Origin: a virus | Strand: one strand, 5' to 3' | Length of the DNA: 22,617 nt | Virus record (IMG/VR): IMGVR_UViG_3300036767_001225 | Coordinates: 1-22,617 of that record | Shown: positions 12,410-20,726 of the stretch, one piece after another | Layout: every line of letters starts with the position of its first letter | How positions within the stretch are numbered: the first letter of the stretch is position 1 | Translations under genes and position numbers: made by a program | Notes under the pieces: model-generated | Told to the model about the DNA's origin: nothing | Seen by the model: only the letters and a program-made list of their open reading frames with translations | Database searches by the model: none

Positions 12410-13057
12410 CTACTCCGTTCTCATGTGCCGCTGGATCAAGGCTGGCAGCCGCCTGGACCACCGCTCCGCCTCACGTTTTACATCCAGCCGTTTCTTGAGC
12501 CTCACCTGCGGCACCATGATGAACATGACCACCGTGGCCATGCCCTGTTTCATGCGCCCTGTCTTGGTGAAGGCGCCGCCCTTGGCGCGGCGGCCGACCC
12601 GACCGGACTTGTTGATGCGGACCCCGTCCACCACCAGCAGCGACGGACGCCCGCGCCGATACACGAAACGCAGCGGCCCATACCGGTGCTCCGGGAAGTT
12701 GGACGGATTGATCCGCTTGCCGCCGACCCCGCGCTTGGGCGCCGACGGCGTTGGGATGGCCAGCCAGAGCCCGGACTTGCTTTTGATTACCGCCCCTTCG
12801 TCGAAAGTGCGGATGATCTGGGGCGCCTTGGACCAGACCAGGCTTGCCGCGTCATGGCCTTTGTTGGGATAAGTTCTCTCCCGCCATGTCCGCGACAAAC
12901 GCATGCCGAGGCCCGCCGAGATCACCTGCTTGCGTAAATCGGCCTTGATCCCGCGACCAGCCTCTTTGACGCCGGCCGTCACAGCCTTGGAAATGGTCCG
13001 CATCTCCGCTTCCATTCCGGCCTTGATAGATCCGGTGATGGTGGTGGTGAGCTTCAC
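12410..13057 (-). CDS. DUF6441 family phage protein (neck/tail completion)
   Basis: A 215-residue strongly basic protein with the pattern of DUF6441: an N-terminal helix (VKEAGRGIKADLRKQV), GLGMRLSRTWRERTYP, then LVWSKAPQIIRTFDEGA and LWLAIPTPSAP, and a basic C-terminal half with a hydrophobic strand (MATVVMFIMVPQ). In siphophages it occupies the place of the gp10-like neck protein between the head-tail joiner and the tail terminator. The start is GTG at 13057, overlapping the joiner stop as GTGA with GAGG upstream. Its stop overlaps the ribosome-binding site of the next gene. The exact step in head-tail joining is inferred from position. Confidence 0.8.
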   Translation of the reverse strand: MKLTTTITGSIKAGMEAEMRTISKAVTAGVKEAGRGIKADLRKQVISAGLGMRLSRTWRERTYPNKGHDAASLVWSKAPQIIRTFDEGAVIKSKSGLWLAIPTPSAPKRGVGGKRINPSNFPEHRYGPLRFVYRRGRPSLLVVDGVRINKSGRVGRRAKGGAFTKTGRMKQGMATVVMFIMVPQVRLKKRLDVKREAERWSRRLPALIQRHMRTE

Positions 13058-13362
13058 ACAGGCCTCACATCCAAGGTCCAGATCAGCCGGTCCGGGTCGC
13101 GGCGTTCCGGTTCTCCCTGGATGACGTAATCGGTGCCGTCCACCGTCAGCCGGTCGCCGGGACGCGGCTCAGCGACCTCCGAGGCCCGGACTTCGAACAA
13201 TGCGGTCTCGGTAAGGACGCGAGTATCGCCGAAGCCGACGATCTCGTCGGGACGCCTGGTGATCACCCGGACGCACACCGCCCCGCCGCCGTCGGGCGTG
13301 TAAACGGCATCCACGCCAAACCGGGCGAACACCGTGTCGACGGCGGCGAAGAACGGGGTCAT
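13054..13362 (-). CDS. Head-tail joining protein (gpFII-like)
   Basis: A 102-residue beta-rich protein. It opens with a helix (FFAAVDTVFARFG), then AVYTPDGG, a strand VCVRVITRRPDEI, a conserved ALFEVRASEVAEPRPGDRL turn, and the ending LIWTLDVRPV. This is the pattern of lambda gpFII-type proteins, which attach to the connector and form the interface for the tail. It overlaps DUF6441 by four bases (GTGA). The ribosome-binding site is weak, so it may depend on read-in from the cement protein gene just upstream. Confidence 0.8.
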   Translation of the reverse strand: MTPFFAAVDTVFARFGVDAVYTPDGGGAVCVRVITRRPDEIVGFGDTRVLTETALFEVRASEVAEPRPGDRLTVDGTDYVIQGEPERRDPDRLIWTLDVRPV

Positions 13363-13390
13363 GCGGGTTGCCAGGAGCGAGGGCTCAATT

Positions 13391-13995
13391 TCAGAGCTTG
13401 AGCACCATCACGGTATAGGACGCCGAGGCGGGATCGACGGCGCCTGCAGTAATATTCGTGGCCCGCACCGTCACCGTGCCGGCGGCGGATACGAAACCGT
13501 TGAACACGATCCCGGCCGTCGGAGCCGCCGGCAGCGCCAGCGCCACGGTGTCGCCGACAGCCGCCCCGGCGACGGCGATGGTCTTATCCTCGGACGAGGC
13601 GGAAGCGATGGAGCCGAAGTCCAGCGTCGCCGTCCCGGTCAGCACCTGGGTCGGCAGCTCTGTCTCCGGGTGGTTGCCGATCATGACCCGGCCGGTGTCG
13701 GACGGATTGGCGGCATCGGCCACGGCGACGCCGATGAGTACGTTGCCGGGGGCAGAAGTCGTGCATTCCTTGTTGGTATCGTCCCAGTACACCTTGTCGC
13801 CTGGGACCAAGCCTGAGCCGAAATCTTGGCGAGGTCGAAGACACCCTCGGTCATCACCTCCACGTCGGCGCCACTTACGGCGTCGCCCGAGGCCACGCCG
13901 AAGATGGAGCCGACGAGCAACCCATCGCCGCTGGAGACGTCATTGGGGGCGGTCAGGGTAAGAGTTTTTCCGGGTTGGATGAAGTTCTTGGCCAT
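13391..13995 (-). pseudogene. DUF2190 capsid cement/fibre protein, frameshifted
   Basis: The first half (from ATG 13995) reads MAKNFIQPGKTLTLTAPNDV and on to FDLAKISAQAW, a clear DUF2190 head-decoration protein, then runs out of frame. The second half lies in another frame, beginning VPGDKVYWDDTNKECTTSA and ending in a beta domain (about residues 110-201) with VAGAAVGDTVALALP and SYTVMVLKL. Adding one G in the TGGTCC near 13805-13809 would join them as SAQAW-VPGDKVYW and give 201 residues. Both halves are otherwise intact. No slippery heptamer is seen, so this is a recent one-base loss or a sequence error rather than programmed shifting. Such proteins bind the outside of the capsid. Confidence 0.85.
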
Positions 13996-14021
13996 GGTGA
14001 TGTTCCTTTGCTGTCATGAAC

Positions 14022-14055
14022 ATGCGAAGGGCGGCTAAAGCCGCCCCCGTCGCAT
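14022..14055 (-). terminator. Hairpin between major capsid and cement genes
   Basis: GGGCGGC, loop TTTA, GCCGCCC form a perfect 7-bp stem, extended outside by ATGCGA/TCGCAT pairs. The T-run after it is poor (TTCGC), so it may act as a leaky terminator or as an RNA stabiliser behind the highly expressed capsid gene. Confidence 0.5.
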
Positions 14056-14072
14056 CAAGTTATCGGTGCCGA

Positions 14073-16223
14073 TCACACTCCTGAATTTTTCCACATTCCG
14101 CGCCAGTCGATGGCCTTGGCCCCGAAGTCCAGCCTTGCCTTGATCTCGACGCCGTCGACGTCAAAGCCCATGCGGGTCTCGATATAGACGCCCTCCTGGC
14201 CTTCGAGATAGGCGTACTCGATGGTGTCGATCTGGGCCGGGCTGGCGAACAAGTACCAAGGCACGGCCCCTGACGCCGGGTCGAGCCGGGGCTCGGCGAT
14301 CACCGCCAGCGAGCGGATCGATTGCGGCACCACGTCGCCGCTCTTCGCCGGAACCAGGTTCTGGGCGATGATCTGCTCGGCGGTCAGTTCCAACGTCGAG
14401 GGCACCACCAGGTAGAAGGGCCGGATGTTGAGGATGGTCTTGCCGTCCAGCCCTACCTGCTTGGCCATGGCGGCGCGGGCAGCGCCCAGGTTTGCGACGT
14501 CGAGGCCCGAGCCGGTGCCGGCCAGGTTCTTGTGGCTGGCGTGGAACAAGGCCTTGTTGTCGCCCATAGCCGGGTTTGAAGTGACGATCCCCCAGACCAC
14601 GTCGCTCTCGAGCGTCGCGGCCGAGGTCCCGAACAGGGACGGCACCCGGGTGAAGGCGTCCAGGTCGTCGTTGATGATCACCTGGCGGGTGATGCCGATG
14701 ACCTTGCCATAGGTCTCGACCCGGTAGCTTTCCTTGCCCTCGCCCATGGTGCCGCGCTTGAACTCGCCGTTCTCGGCGACCTTCTCCAATTGCGGCGCTT
14801 CTCCCAACTGCAAGCGGCGAATATCCTTGAAGTCGCTGGCCGAGGCGCGCCGGGAGATGGCCGGGAAGGTGCGGGGCGCCGCCTGATAGGCGTCCCGCAA
14901 GGTCTTGTTGGTGACGGCGGCCAGGATCTCCGGGAAGTCGCTCGTCGAGTGGAGCGCCCGGGTGGCGATCTCGTCGCGGCTGAGCCCGCGCACCCGCACT
15001 CCGTCGGTCTCCAGGAAGGTGCGGGCCAGTTCGAGCAGGGAGTAGCCCCGCCAGTCCCTGGCCGGCTCGGGCAGATCGAAGCGGCTGGGATCGAAGCGGT
15101 GCAGCAGCGCCGCCTCCACCGCGCCCCGCCGAGTCTGGCGTTCGTCCATGCCGCCCATGGTGATCTGGGAGCGGGTTTCGGTCTTCTCGTCACGCTCGGC
15201 GACGGCATCGATCAGGGTCTTGCGGGCCTCGTCCAGCGGCATGCCGCGCTCGACAAGACCCTCGGCGACGGTGCGCTCGACCCCCAGCTTGCGGGCAGTC
15301 TCGTAGATGCCGGCGGCGCGGCCGCGCTCCTCGGCTACGGCCCGCTGGGCTTCCGCCCTCGCGTCGGTATTGGCTTCCGCCTTCGGCTCGGCATCGACCG
15401 GGGCAACCGCCTTCTTGCCGGCGGAGGCATCCACAGCCGCGCGATGCTCGGGTTCCATCTCGGCGGCGGTCTCCGAGCGTCGTTCCTGCACGGAAGATTC
15501 TTCGGAATCGATTTCGGCATCGGTATCGGAACCTGCCCGCTTCTCTTCGAGGGGCAGTTCGGCTTCCGGGGTTTCGTTGCGTTCCATGTCATTCTCTCCT
15601 TCAAGGGATAAAGGTTCGGGGTTCGGGCTTTGCGACCGGGTAATGAGACGGCAGGGTTGAGGTTCGCGATAATCCGCGCGAAACCCGGCGTCCGGATCGG
15701 CGCCAATGGGGACGGCGGAGAGTTCCGCCGGGGTCCAGTCGACAGCGCGCCAGACCGGGACCTTGCCTTCCTCCTCGGTGATCTCGTAGGCGCGGACGCT
15801 GTAGCCGACGGAGACGTTGCGGATGATGCCGGCCTTGACGTCCCGCCATACCGGCTCCACGTCGTCGCGCTCGCTGAAGCGCACGAGAGCTCGGCCTTCG
15901 GGGTTCTCTCCGCCCTCGATCCAGGCTTTCTCGACGACGCCGATGACGCCGTCCAGCGACCAAGCGCCATGAGTGTCCAGGAGCGGCGCGCCGCCGTTGA
16001 GGCGGCCGAGGTCCACATGGGCGGGATCCAGAGACAGGACCTCTTCGTAGGCCTCGCCTGTCCACCGATCCTTGCGCCGCACCGCCACGCCGGACGACCA
16101 GACCACCTCGACGGTGCGCGCTTCCTCGTCGGCGCTCTCCGGCAGCATGCTGGCCGCCCGGGTTTGCATGGGAATCTCCACCGTGCGTGGAACCGGTTCA
16201 GGAGCCGTCGCTGTTTGGGCCAT
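14073..16223 (-). CDS. Prohead protease / major capsid protein fusion
   Basis: A 716-residue fusion. Residues about 15-190 are an HK97-type prohead protease: H85 in PLLDTHG and S138 in IRNVSVGYSV are the likely catalytic His and Ser, followed by the conserved ELSAVPIGADPDAGF. Residues 213-370 are acidic and helical, like a scaffold or delta domain. Residues about 395-716 match the Mu gpT-type major head subunit (DFKDIRRLQLGEAP, NDDLDAFTRVP, LFHASHKNL, YLVVPSTLELTAEQII, and a C-terminal IDWRGMWKNSG). The protease would process the capsid during maturation. The ATG at 16223 has AAGGAGAAG upstream, inside the portal gene end. An internal start at codon 213 is likely (see 15585-15601). Confidence 0.92.
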   Translation of the reverse strand: MAQTATAPEPVPRTVEIPMQTRAASMLPESADEEARTVEVVWSSGVAVRRKDRWTGEAYEEVLSLDPAHVDLGRLNGGAPLLDTHGAWSLDGVIGVVEKAWIEGGENPEGRALVRFSERDDVEPVWRDVKAGIIRNVSVGYSVRAYEITEEEGKVPVWRAVDWTPAELSAVPIGADPDAGFRADYREPQPCRLITRSQSPNPEPLSLEGENDMERNETPEAELPLEEKRAGSDTDAEIDSEESSVQERRSETAAEMEPEHRAAVDASAGKKAVAPVDAEPKAEANTDARAEAQRAVAEERGRAAGIYETARKLGVERTVAEGLVERGMPLDEARKTLIDAVAERDEKTETRSQITMGGMDERQTRRGAVEAALLHRFDPSRFDLPEPARDWRGYSLLELARTFLETDGVRVRGLSRDEIATRALHSTSDFPEILAAVTNKTLRDAYQAAPRTFPAISRRASASDFKDIRRLQLGEAPQLEKVAENGEFKRGTMGEGKESYRVETYGKVIGITRQVIINDDLDAFTRVPSLFGTSAATLESDVVWGIVTSNPAMGDNKALFHASHKNLAGTGSGLDVANLGAARAAMAKQVGLDGKTILNIRPFYLVVPSTLELTAEQIIAQNLVPAKSGDVVPQSIRSLAVIAEPRLDPASGAVPWYLFASPAQIDTIEYAYLEGQEGVYIETRMGFDVDGVEIKARLDFGAKAIDWRGMWKNSGV
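15585..15601 (-). promoter_or_regulatory. Internal ribosome-binding site in the protease-capsid gene
   Basis: On the minus strand AAGGAGAG lies six bases before an in-frame ATG (15587) that begins MERNETPEAE, codon 213. This is one of the strongest ribosome-binding sites in the window. Initiation here would give a 504-residue scaffold-plus-capsid product without the protease. Confidence 0.7.
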
Positions 16224-17697
16224 TCTCTTCTCCTTCCTGATAGATTTTTGCCGCCCCTGTCTGGGTCGCTTTGCGGGGATCGCTGTCGAGCACCAGGCCA
16301 AGCTCGTCGAGCTTGGCGTTGGTGTCGGCGATCTCGGCTAGCACGTCGGACGGGTCGTAGCCGTTCCTGGCGATCGCTTCTTTCAAGGTCATGAAGCCGG
16401 CACGCACGGACATGATGTCGGCCTTGGCGTCTTTCAGAGGGTCCACCGCTTCGAACCGGGGCGCCGTCCACTCGACGCCGAAGTTACCCGCTGGCAGGCT
16501 GTCCACCGCCTGGGTCACCTCCACGAAGCGCCGCCAGACAGGGTTGCAGAGACCGGGGATCAGCACCTGTCCTTGCAGGGCTTCCATGCGGCGGCGGAAC
16601 TCGATCAGCCCGGCCCGGATGCTCGAATAGTTGACCTGGCTGAGGTCGCCGGTCAGCAGCTCGTAGGTCAGTCCCAGCCCCGAGGCGATGGCGTGGAGCT
16701 GCAGGCGCATGTACTCCGGATAGCCGCCGCTCGATGCCGGGGCGGCGAAGCGCACGTCCTTGCCCGCCGGCAGATACTCGATCATGCCGGGCTCGAAGGT
16801 CTCGATCCGCCGGCCGGCCTCGTCCTCGCCGACCTCGCCCAGGGTCTCGCCGTCGTCGGAATCAAGCACGAAGGCGGCGAAGCAGGCCTCGATCTTCTTG
16901 CGGACCAGCTCGGCGTCGTCGTATTCGTCCAGATCCCGCATCTTGATGATGGCCGGCGCGAACCAGGGAACGCCGCGCTCCTGACCGGGGCGCAGGCGCT
17001 CGAACACATGGCAGACGTCGGCGGCAGATACTCTCTTGCTTTGCAGCGAGCCCCGGCGGAAGGTGGCGACCTCGCCGGGATGAACTGGGTATAGCCAATA
17101 GGCCACACGGCGTCCCAGCCGGTCGAACTCGATCCCCTGATGAATGAACCCACCGGACACCACCTCGCCGGAGCGCAGGGTATCCAGATGATCGGCTTCC
17201 AGAACCTGGAGCTGCAGGGGCACCGCCAGCCCGTCGCCGGTGCGGCGCGGCCGTATTCTGACCAGGCATTCGCCGCTTTCCACCATGGCCCGGGCGGCCA
17301 GCGCCTGCAGGCCGTGGAAGTCGGTGCGCCCGTCGGCGTCGCATTCAGCCGTGAACCGGGTCCACAACTTGTCGGCTTGGTCGTTGAGGGCGGCGTCGCC
17401 AGCCCGCGCGCGGGCCTTGAGGCCGCTGCCCACCAGGTTGCCGACCAGGGCGTTCACGCCCTTGGCGGCATAGGGATTGTTGCGCACCAGATCGCGGGAG
17501 CGATCCCGGAGCCGGGGTAAAGCGGCGGAGATCTCGGCGTTGGAGCCGCTGCCGGGCGCCCTCCAACCTTCGGTCCGCCGGCCGAGCTTGGCGCCCTCGT
17601 AACCACGGCGCAGGATATTCATGGCGGCGCGGGCGCGGGCGCGGCGAAGGCCGGCGCGGGGCGAGAAGAACCCCACCGTCTGATCAAGCCAGTTCAT
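16198..17697 (-). CDS. Phage portal protein, lambda family
   Basis: A 499-residue portal, the dodecameric ring through which DNA is packaged and to which the tail joins. It begins MNWLDQTVGFFSP, has the typical RDLVRNNPYAAKGVNALVGNLVG near residues 65-90, a beta-rich clip region (LQLQVLEADHLD, GGFIHQGIEFDRLGRRVAYWLYP), VSAADVCHVFERLRPGQERGVPW, and a C-terminal stem region with GLTYELLTGDLSQVNYSSIR. The start at 17697 is chosen because it sits five bases after the gpW gene and matches the family N-terminus; the longer reading overlaps gpW and the terminase. Its end overlaps the capsid fusion start by 26 bases. Confidence 0.93.
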   Translation of the reverse strand: MNWLDQTVGFFSPRAGLRRARARAAMNILRRGYEGAKLGRRTEGWRAPGSGSNAEISAALPRLRDRSRDLVRNNPYAAKGVNALVGNLVGSGLKARARAGDAALNDQADKLWTRFTAECDADGRTDFHGLQALAARAMVESGECLVRIRPRRTGDGLAVPLQLQVLEADHLDTLRSGEVVSGGFIHQGIEFDRLGRRVAYWLYPVHPGEVATFRRGSLQSKRVSAADVCHVFERLRPGQERGVPWFAPAIIKMRDLDEYDDAELVRKKIEACFAAFVLDSDDGETLGEVGEDEAGRRIETFEPGMIEYLPAGKDVRFAAPASSGGYPEYMRLQLHAIASGLGLTYELLTGDLSQVNYSSIRAGLIEFRRRMEALQGQVLIPGLCNPVWRRFVEVTQAVDSLPAGNFGVEWTAPRFEAVDPLKDAKADIMSVRAGFMTLKEAIARNGYDPSDVLAEIADTNAKLDELGLVLDSDPRKATQTGAAKIYQEGEENGPNSDGS

Positions 17698-17702
17698 GGA
17701 GT

Positions 17703-17906
17703 TCAGCCCTTGCGGAACGACGCCAGGCTGCGCGACGGCCGGGGCTTGCCGGAAGCGGCTGCAATCCCGTGCTCGATGGTTCGGATGCGCCGGATCAGGT
17801 CGGCTTCCGAACCGTATTCCACTGTCCGCCCGTCGTAGGAAACGCGGAGCGTGCCGGAGGCGTAGGCCGCCTTCAGGGCGTCGAGTTCCGATTGCGTCCA
17901 GGTCAT
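17703..17906 (-). CDS. Head-tail joining protein, gpW-like
   Basis: A 67-residue protein of the gpW size and pattern: an N-terminal helix (SELDALKAAYASG), a hairpin TLRVSYDGRTVEYGS, and a second helix (EADLIRRIRTIEHGI). GpW seals the portal after packaging and provides the site for the next joiner. Its ATG overlaps the terminase stop (ATGA), and the portal follows five bases later, the same order as lambda A-W-B. Confidence 0.88.
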   Translation of the reverse strand: MTWTQSELDALKAAYASGTLRVSYDGRTVEYGSEADLIRRIRTIEHGIAAASGKPRPSRSLASFRKG

Positions 17907-19849
17907 TTGAGCCAGTTTCCTCCGCGGTCGCCGAGCCAGTCGCCACGGCGTTTGGACGCCGGGCGGGAAGGCCGCGCCTTCTGTTCGGCCGGGCGTTGTT
18001 TATTCACTTTGGGCGCTGGATTGCCGCCCAGGGAGTTCCCGAGCTTGCGCCAGTGGCGCTCCTCGAAGCGGTCGAGGCCGACCACGGCGGCGGCCGCCCG
18101 GGCGTAGACGTAGCAATCCAGCGCCTCGTTGCGCTCCCTGAGTTTTCGCCACTCGCGCACGGCATAGCCGCGCCGGTTCTTGGTGGTCACCAGTTGCTCC
18201 GAGCACAGCTGCTTGCAGTACTCGCCGTCGACCTTGGGGAGATGAACGTAGCCGGCGGGGTAGGATTCTCCGGCTTCCAATTCTTCGTCTGTCGGCGGGT
18301 CCTTGCGCAGATTGTTGAACAGCTCCAGCTTGGCGATGCCGCCGGCCACCGGCCGGACCTTGACGCCGCGCCGGAGCCGCTTGCCTCCCGCCGTGATATC
18401 GACGGCGGTTGGCATCCCGGCCAGAGCGGCGCCCCGTTCCACGCCCTTGACGGCCATGACCAGCCCGGCGTGATGGCGGCGGACCCAGCTGTAGACTTCC
18501 TGGGTCGCGTAGCCGCTGTCCACGGCCAGCCGCTTGAGGGGCATCTGGACGCCGGAGGCATGGCTCCAAGTCTCCGACAGCATCTCCGTAAGTTCGTTCC
18601 AGACGTCGTCGCGCGAGGTGTCGCCGTCGATCACCCGGTGCTCGACCAGCCAGGACTCCTTGTCCCTTCCCCAGGCCCAGATGGAAACCTCGATACGGTC
18701 TTTTTGAATATCGACGCCGGCGGTGAGAAGCAGGCCGCCAGCAGGGACCGTGCCTTCACGGTAATCCTCGCGGCGGTCGTAGAGCCGCTGCCAGTCCGGG
18801 GCCTCGCCGGTTTCAACCCAGGTCTCGCCCAGGTCGGTGTTCTTCACCGACTTGACCGCCGCGTCGGAGCCCTGCGCCGCCAGCCAGGCCCCGGCGATCT
18901 GCTTCCACGACCGCCAGCCGATAGGACTGTACAGGCTGGACAGATGGAACCCGGCGGTCTTGCCATTGTCGTTCTCCGGTTTGGCCGTCGCTCGCCACTC
19001 GCCGTTCTCCAGCATCCAGGTCTTGTGATGCTCCTCGATGCGGGCCTGGCAGTGTTCGCATTCATAAGCAGCGGTCTCCGGCTTGCCCTTCTCCCACTTC
19101 AACTGCTCGAACTTGAGCCACTGGTGCTTGCGGCAGACAGGGCAGGGCACGAAGTAACGGCGCTGGTCCGACGCCTCGTACTCGCGTTCAATTCTGGACG
19201 CCCCACGGATGGTCGGCGTCGAGACGATCAGGATCTTGCGCCGCGAGAACGTCCGTGTCCGGGCCTCGGCCAGCGCCACCGGGTCACCTTCGCCGTCGAG
19301 GTCGCCGGGATAGCCGTCGACCTCGTCGAGGAACAGGTAGCGCACCGGCATGGAGCGTAGCCCCACCGCCGAGTTGGCGCCGGTCATCACCAGCACCCCG
19401 CCGGGGAACTCCTTGGCCAGCACCGTGTTACCGGAATCCCGCGACCGCGCCGGCCTGACCAGTTCGCGTAAAATCGGGCTTTCCTCAATCAGCGGGTCGA
19501 TCCGCTGCTTGGAGTTGCGCTTGGCCATCTCGACGGTGGGCAGCACCGCCAGCATGGGGCCCGGGGCGTGGTGGATGACGTATCCGACCCAGTTGTTACC
19601 CGCTTCGGTTCCTCCCGTCTGAGCCCCCTTCATGAACACCACCCGTTCCACCGGGGACGATGGCGACAGGCAGTCCATGATCTCACGAAGATACGGCGTC
19701 CGGCTGGTTCGCCAGGGCCCCGGCTCCGAGGCCGCGCGGCCTGACAACCGCCGGTGCTGGTTGGCCCACTCCGAGACCGTCAGCAGGGGGTCGGGGCGCA
19801 GGCCCTGATCGAATGCCCCGCCGTAAATCTCAGCCGCGTCCGGACCCAC
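17903..19849 (-). CDS. Terminase large subunit, GpA family
   Basis: A 648-residue packaging ATPase/nuclease. The ATPase domain has a Walker A-like KGAQTGGTE at about residues 74-82 and a Walker B YLFLDEVDGYP with D175-E176. A Cys cluster (C236, C239, C264, C267) fits the zinc-binding element of this family. The nuclease domain shows D380 in AGVDIQKDRIEV and D444 in VDSGYATQEVY as likely metal ligands, with a later NEALDCYVYA helix. The C-terminus is basic. The start is GTG at 19849, with GGAGG about ten bases upstream inside the small subunit gene, giving a 20-base overlap. It motors DNA into the prohead with the small subunit at 19830-20333. Confidence 0.95.
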   Translation of the reverse strand: MGPDAAEIYGGAFDQGLRPDPLLTVSEWANQHRRLSGRAASEPGPWRTSRTPYLREIMDCLSPSSPVERVVFMKGAQTGGTEAGNNWVGYVIHHAPGPMLAVLPTVEMAKRNSKQRIDPLIEESPILRELVRPARSRDSGNTVLAKEFPGGVLVMTGANSAVGLRSMPVRYLFLDEVDGYPGDLDGEGDPVALAEARTRTFSRRKILIVSTPTIRGASRIEREYEASDQRRYFVPCPVCRKHQWLKFEQLKWEKGKPETAAYECEHCQARIEEHHKTWMLENGEWRATAKPENDNGKTAGFHLSSLYSPIGWRSWKQIAGAWLAAQGSDAAVKSVKNTDLGETWVETGEAPDWQRLYDRREDYREGTVPAGGLLLTAGVDIQKDRIEVSIWAWGRDKESWLVEHRVIDGDTSRDDVWNELTEMLSETWSHASGVQMPLKRLAVDSGYATQEVYSWVRRHHAGLVMAVKGVERGAALAGMPTAVDITAGGKRLRRGVKVRPVAGGIAKLELFNNLRKDPPTDEELEAGESYPAGYVHLPKVDGEYCKQLCSEQLVTTKNRRGYAVREWRKLRERNEALDCYVYARAAAAVVGLDRFEERHWRKLGNSLGGNPAPKVNKQRPAEQKARPSRPASKRRGDWLGDRGGNWLK

Positions 19850-20333
19850 CGCTCAGTTCCTCCAGCGCCGTCCTGATCTCGGCGGCCAGCAGTTCGTGGA
19901 CCCTTGCCGGATCACTCTCGGTGGCCAGCACGGCGGACAACCGGTCGGGAATGTTCAACAACCCGTCGCGGACCACCCGCGCCTTGTTGAACGCGGCGAC
20001 CCTCACGTCGTCGGCATCGACGTATTTGCCGGCCTCGACCCTGGCCTTGATCTCAAGAAGCTTTGCCCGCTCGACCTCGCTCTTGATGCGGGTCTTGAGC
20101 AGCAGGGTCGGCAGGTCGCCCCGCGGCAGCGCCGGAGCGTCCGGAACCGCGGCGGGCGCCTCGCCCCGCCTCTCGGGCCGGACCGGCTCCCTGATTGCCG
20201 CCAGGGCGGCGTCGGCCTGATCCGTATCCACCTTGCTGCCCGTGAGCTTGAGAATGCCCTTGGCCACCATCTGGCCGACATATTGGCGGGACACCCCGCG
20301 TTGCCGCGCGTATTCGGCCTGACTGACAAGCAT
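19830..20333 (-). CDS. Terminase small subunit (Nu1-like)
   Basis: A 167-residue DNA-recognition subunit. Residues 3-27 form a winged helix-turn-helix (QAEYARQRGVSRQYVGQMV) that in Nu1-type proteins binds the packaging site; VDTDQADAALA follows, then a Pro/Ala/Arg-rich linker and a long helical part (SEVERAKLLEIKARVEAGKYVDADDVR) for assembly. The ATG at 20333 starts the helix-turn-helix directly; a TTG at 20369 would add twelve residues with no support. It overlaps the large subunit, as usual for terminase pairs, and is the first gene of the late minus-strand operon. The packaging site it recognises should lie nearby, but I cannot identify it. Confidence 0.85.
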   Translation of the reverse strand: MLVSQAEYARQRGVSRQYVGQMVAKGILKLTGSKVDTDQADAALAAIREPVRPERRGEAPAAVPDAPALPRGDLPTLLLKTRIKSEVERAKLLEIKARVEAGKYVDADDVRVAAFNKARVVRDGLLNIPDRLSAVLATESDPARVHELLAAEIRTALEELSGGSGRG

Positions 20334-20462
20334 TCCCGACTCGCGTTCCCATGATTGGACCGCCCTCAAAAAGCAATGAAATTACAATCGATTAGAGTTG
20401 ATAAGCGCCGCGATTGAAGCATGTATGTGTTCAACGAAACGCTTGGCTTGGGAGGCACGCAA
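20334..20462. promoter_or_regulatory. Divergent intergenic region, likely late promoter zone
   Basis: This 129-bp gap separates the leftward terminase operon from the rightward small genes. Its centre (20370-20405) is much more AT-rich than its surroundings and has the palindrome AATCGATT (20386-20393). TTGATA at 20398-20403 could be a rightward -35 box, but no good -10 box follows at proper spacing. No promoter can be fixed with confidence. Confidence 0.4.
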
Positions 20463-20696
20463 ATGACCACCACCCTCACCCCCGACGAACTCGAAACGAT
20501 CTTCGCCAAGGTTTGCGATCCGGGCGATTGGAAGGCGCCGATCGAGGTCTGGTGTCGGGGCGAGGCGGTGCTGCCCATTTGCGAGGCGATCCGTTTTTTC
20601 ACCGCCACCGAGCCCAAGGTCGAACTCGACACCACTCGCATGCGTTACCTGATCACCTCCGAGGGCTACCGCGCCGGCCCCGCCGGCGACCACTGA
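20463..20696 (+). CDS. Small hypothetical phage protein
   Basis: A 77-residue acidic protein I do not recognise. It has a helix (TPDELETIFAKVC), a Trp-rich segment (DWKAPIEVWCRGEAV), a second helix with EAIRFFTATEP, and the end MRYLITSEGYRAG. The ATG at 20463 has GGGAGG seven bases upstream; an earlier in-frame ATG at 20421 lacks a site. It is the first of four small plus-strand genes leading to the methyltransferase, probably co-transcribed. No membrane segment or metal site is visible. Confidence 0.65.
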   Translation: MTTTLTPDELETIFAKVCDPGDWKAPIEVWCRGEAVLPICEAIRFFTATEPKVELDTTRMRYLITSEGYRAGPAGDH

Positions 20697-20726
20697 GCGC
20701 CGCGCCAAAGAAAAGGAACCACGACC

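Noticed and set aside
13780-13840. Programmed frameshift in the DUF2190 gene
   Set aside because: No X XXY YYZ heptamer in the correct phase and no strong hairpin just downstream; a one-base change in a G-run is simpler.
17696-19360. A 554-codon plus-strand frame opposite the large terminase
   Set aside because: Same reason; the terminase carries all expected motifs in the opposite frame.
20398-20426. Rightward promoter TTGATA with a -10 box 17 bases later
   Set aside because: The bases at the -10 position (ATGTAT) match the consensus poorly, so it is mentioned only as part of the intergenic region.
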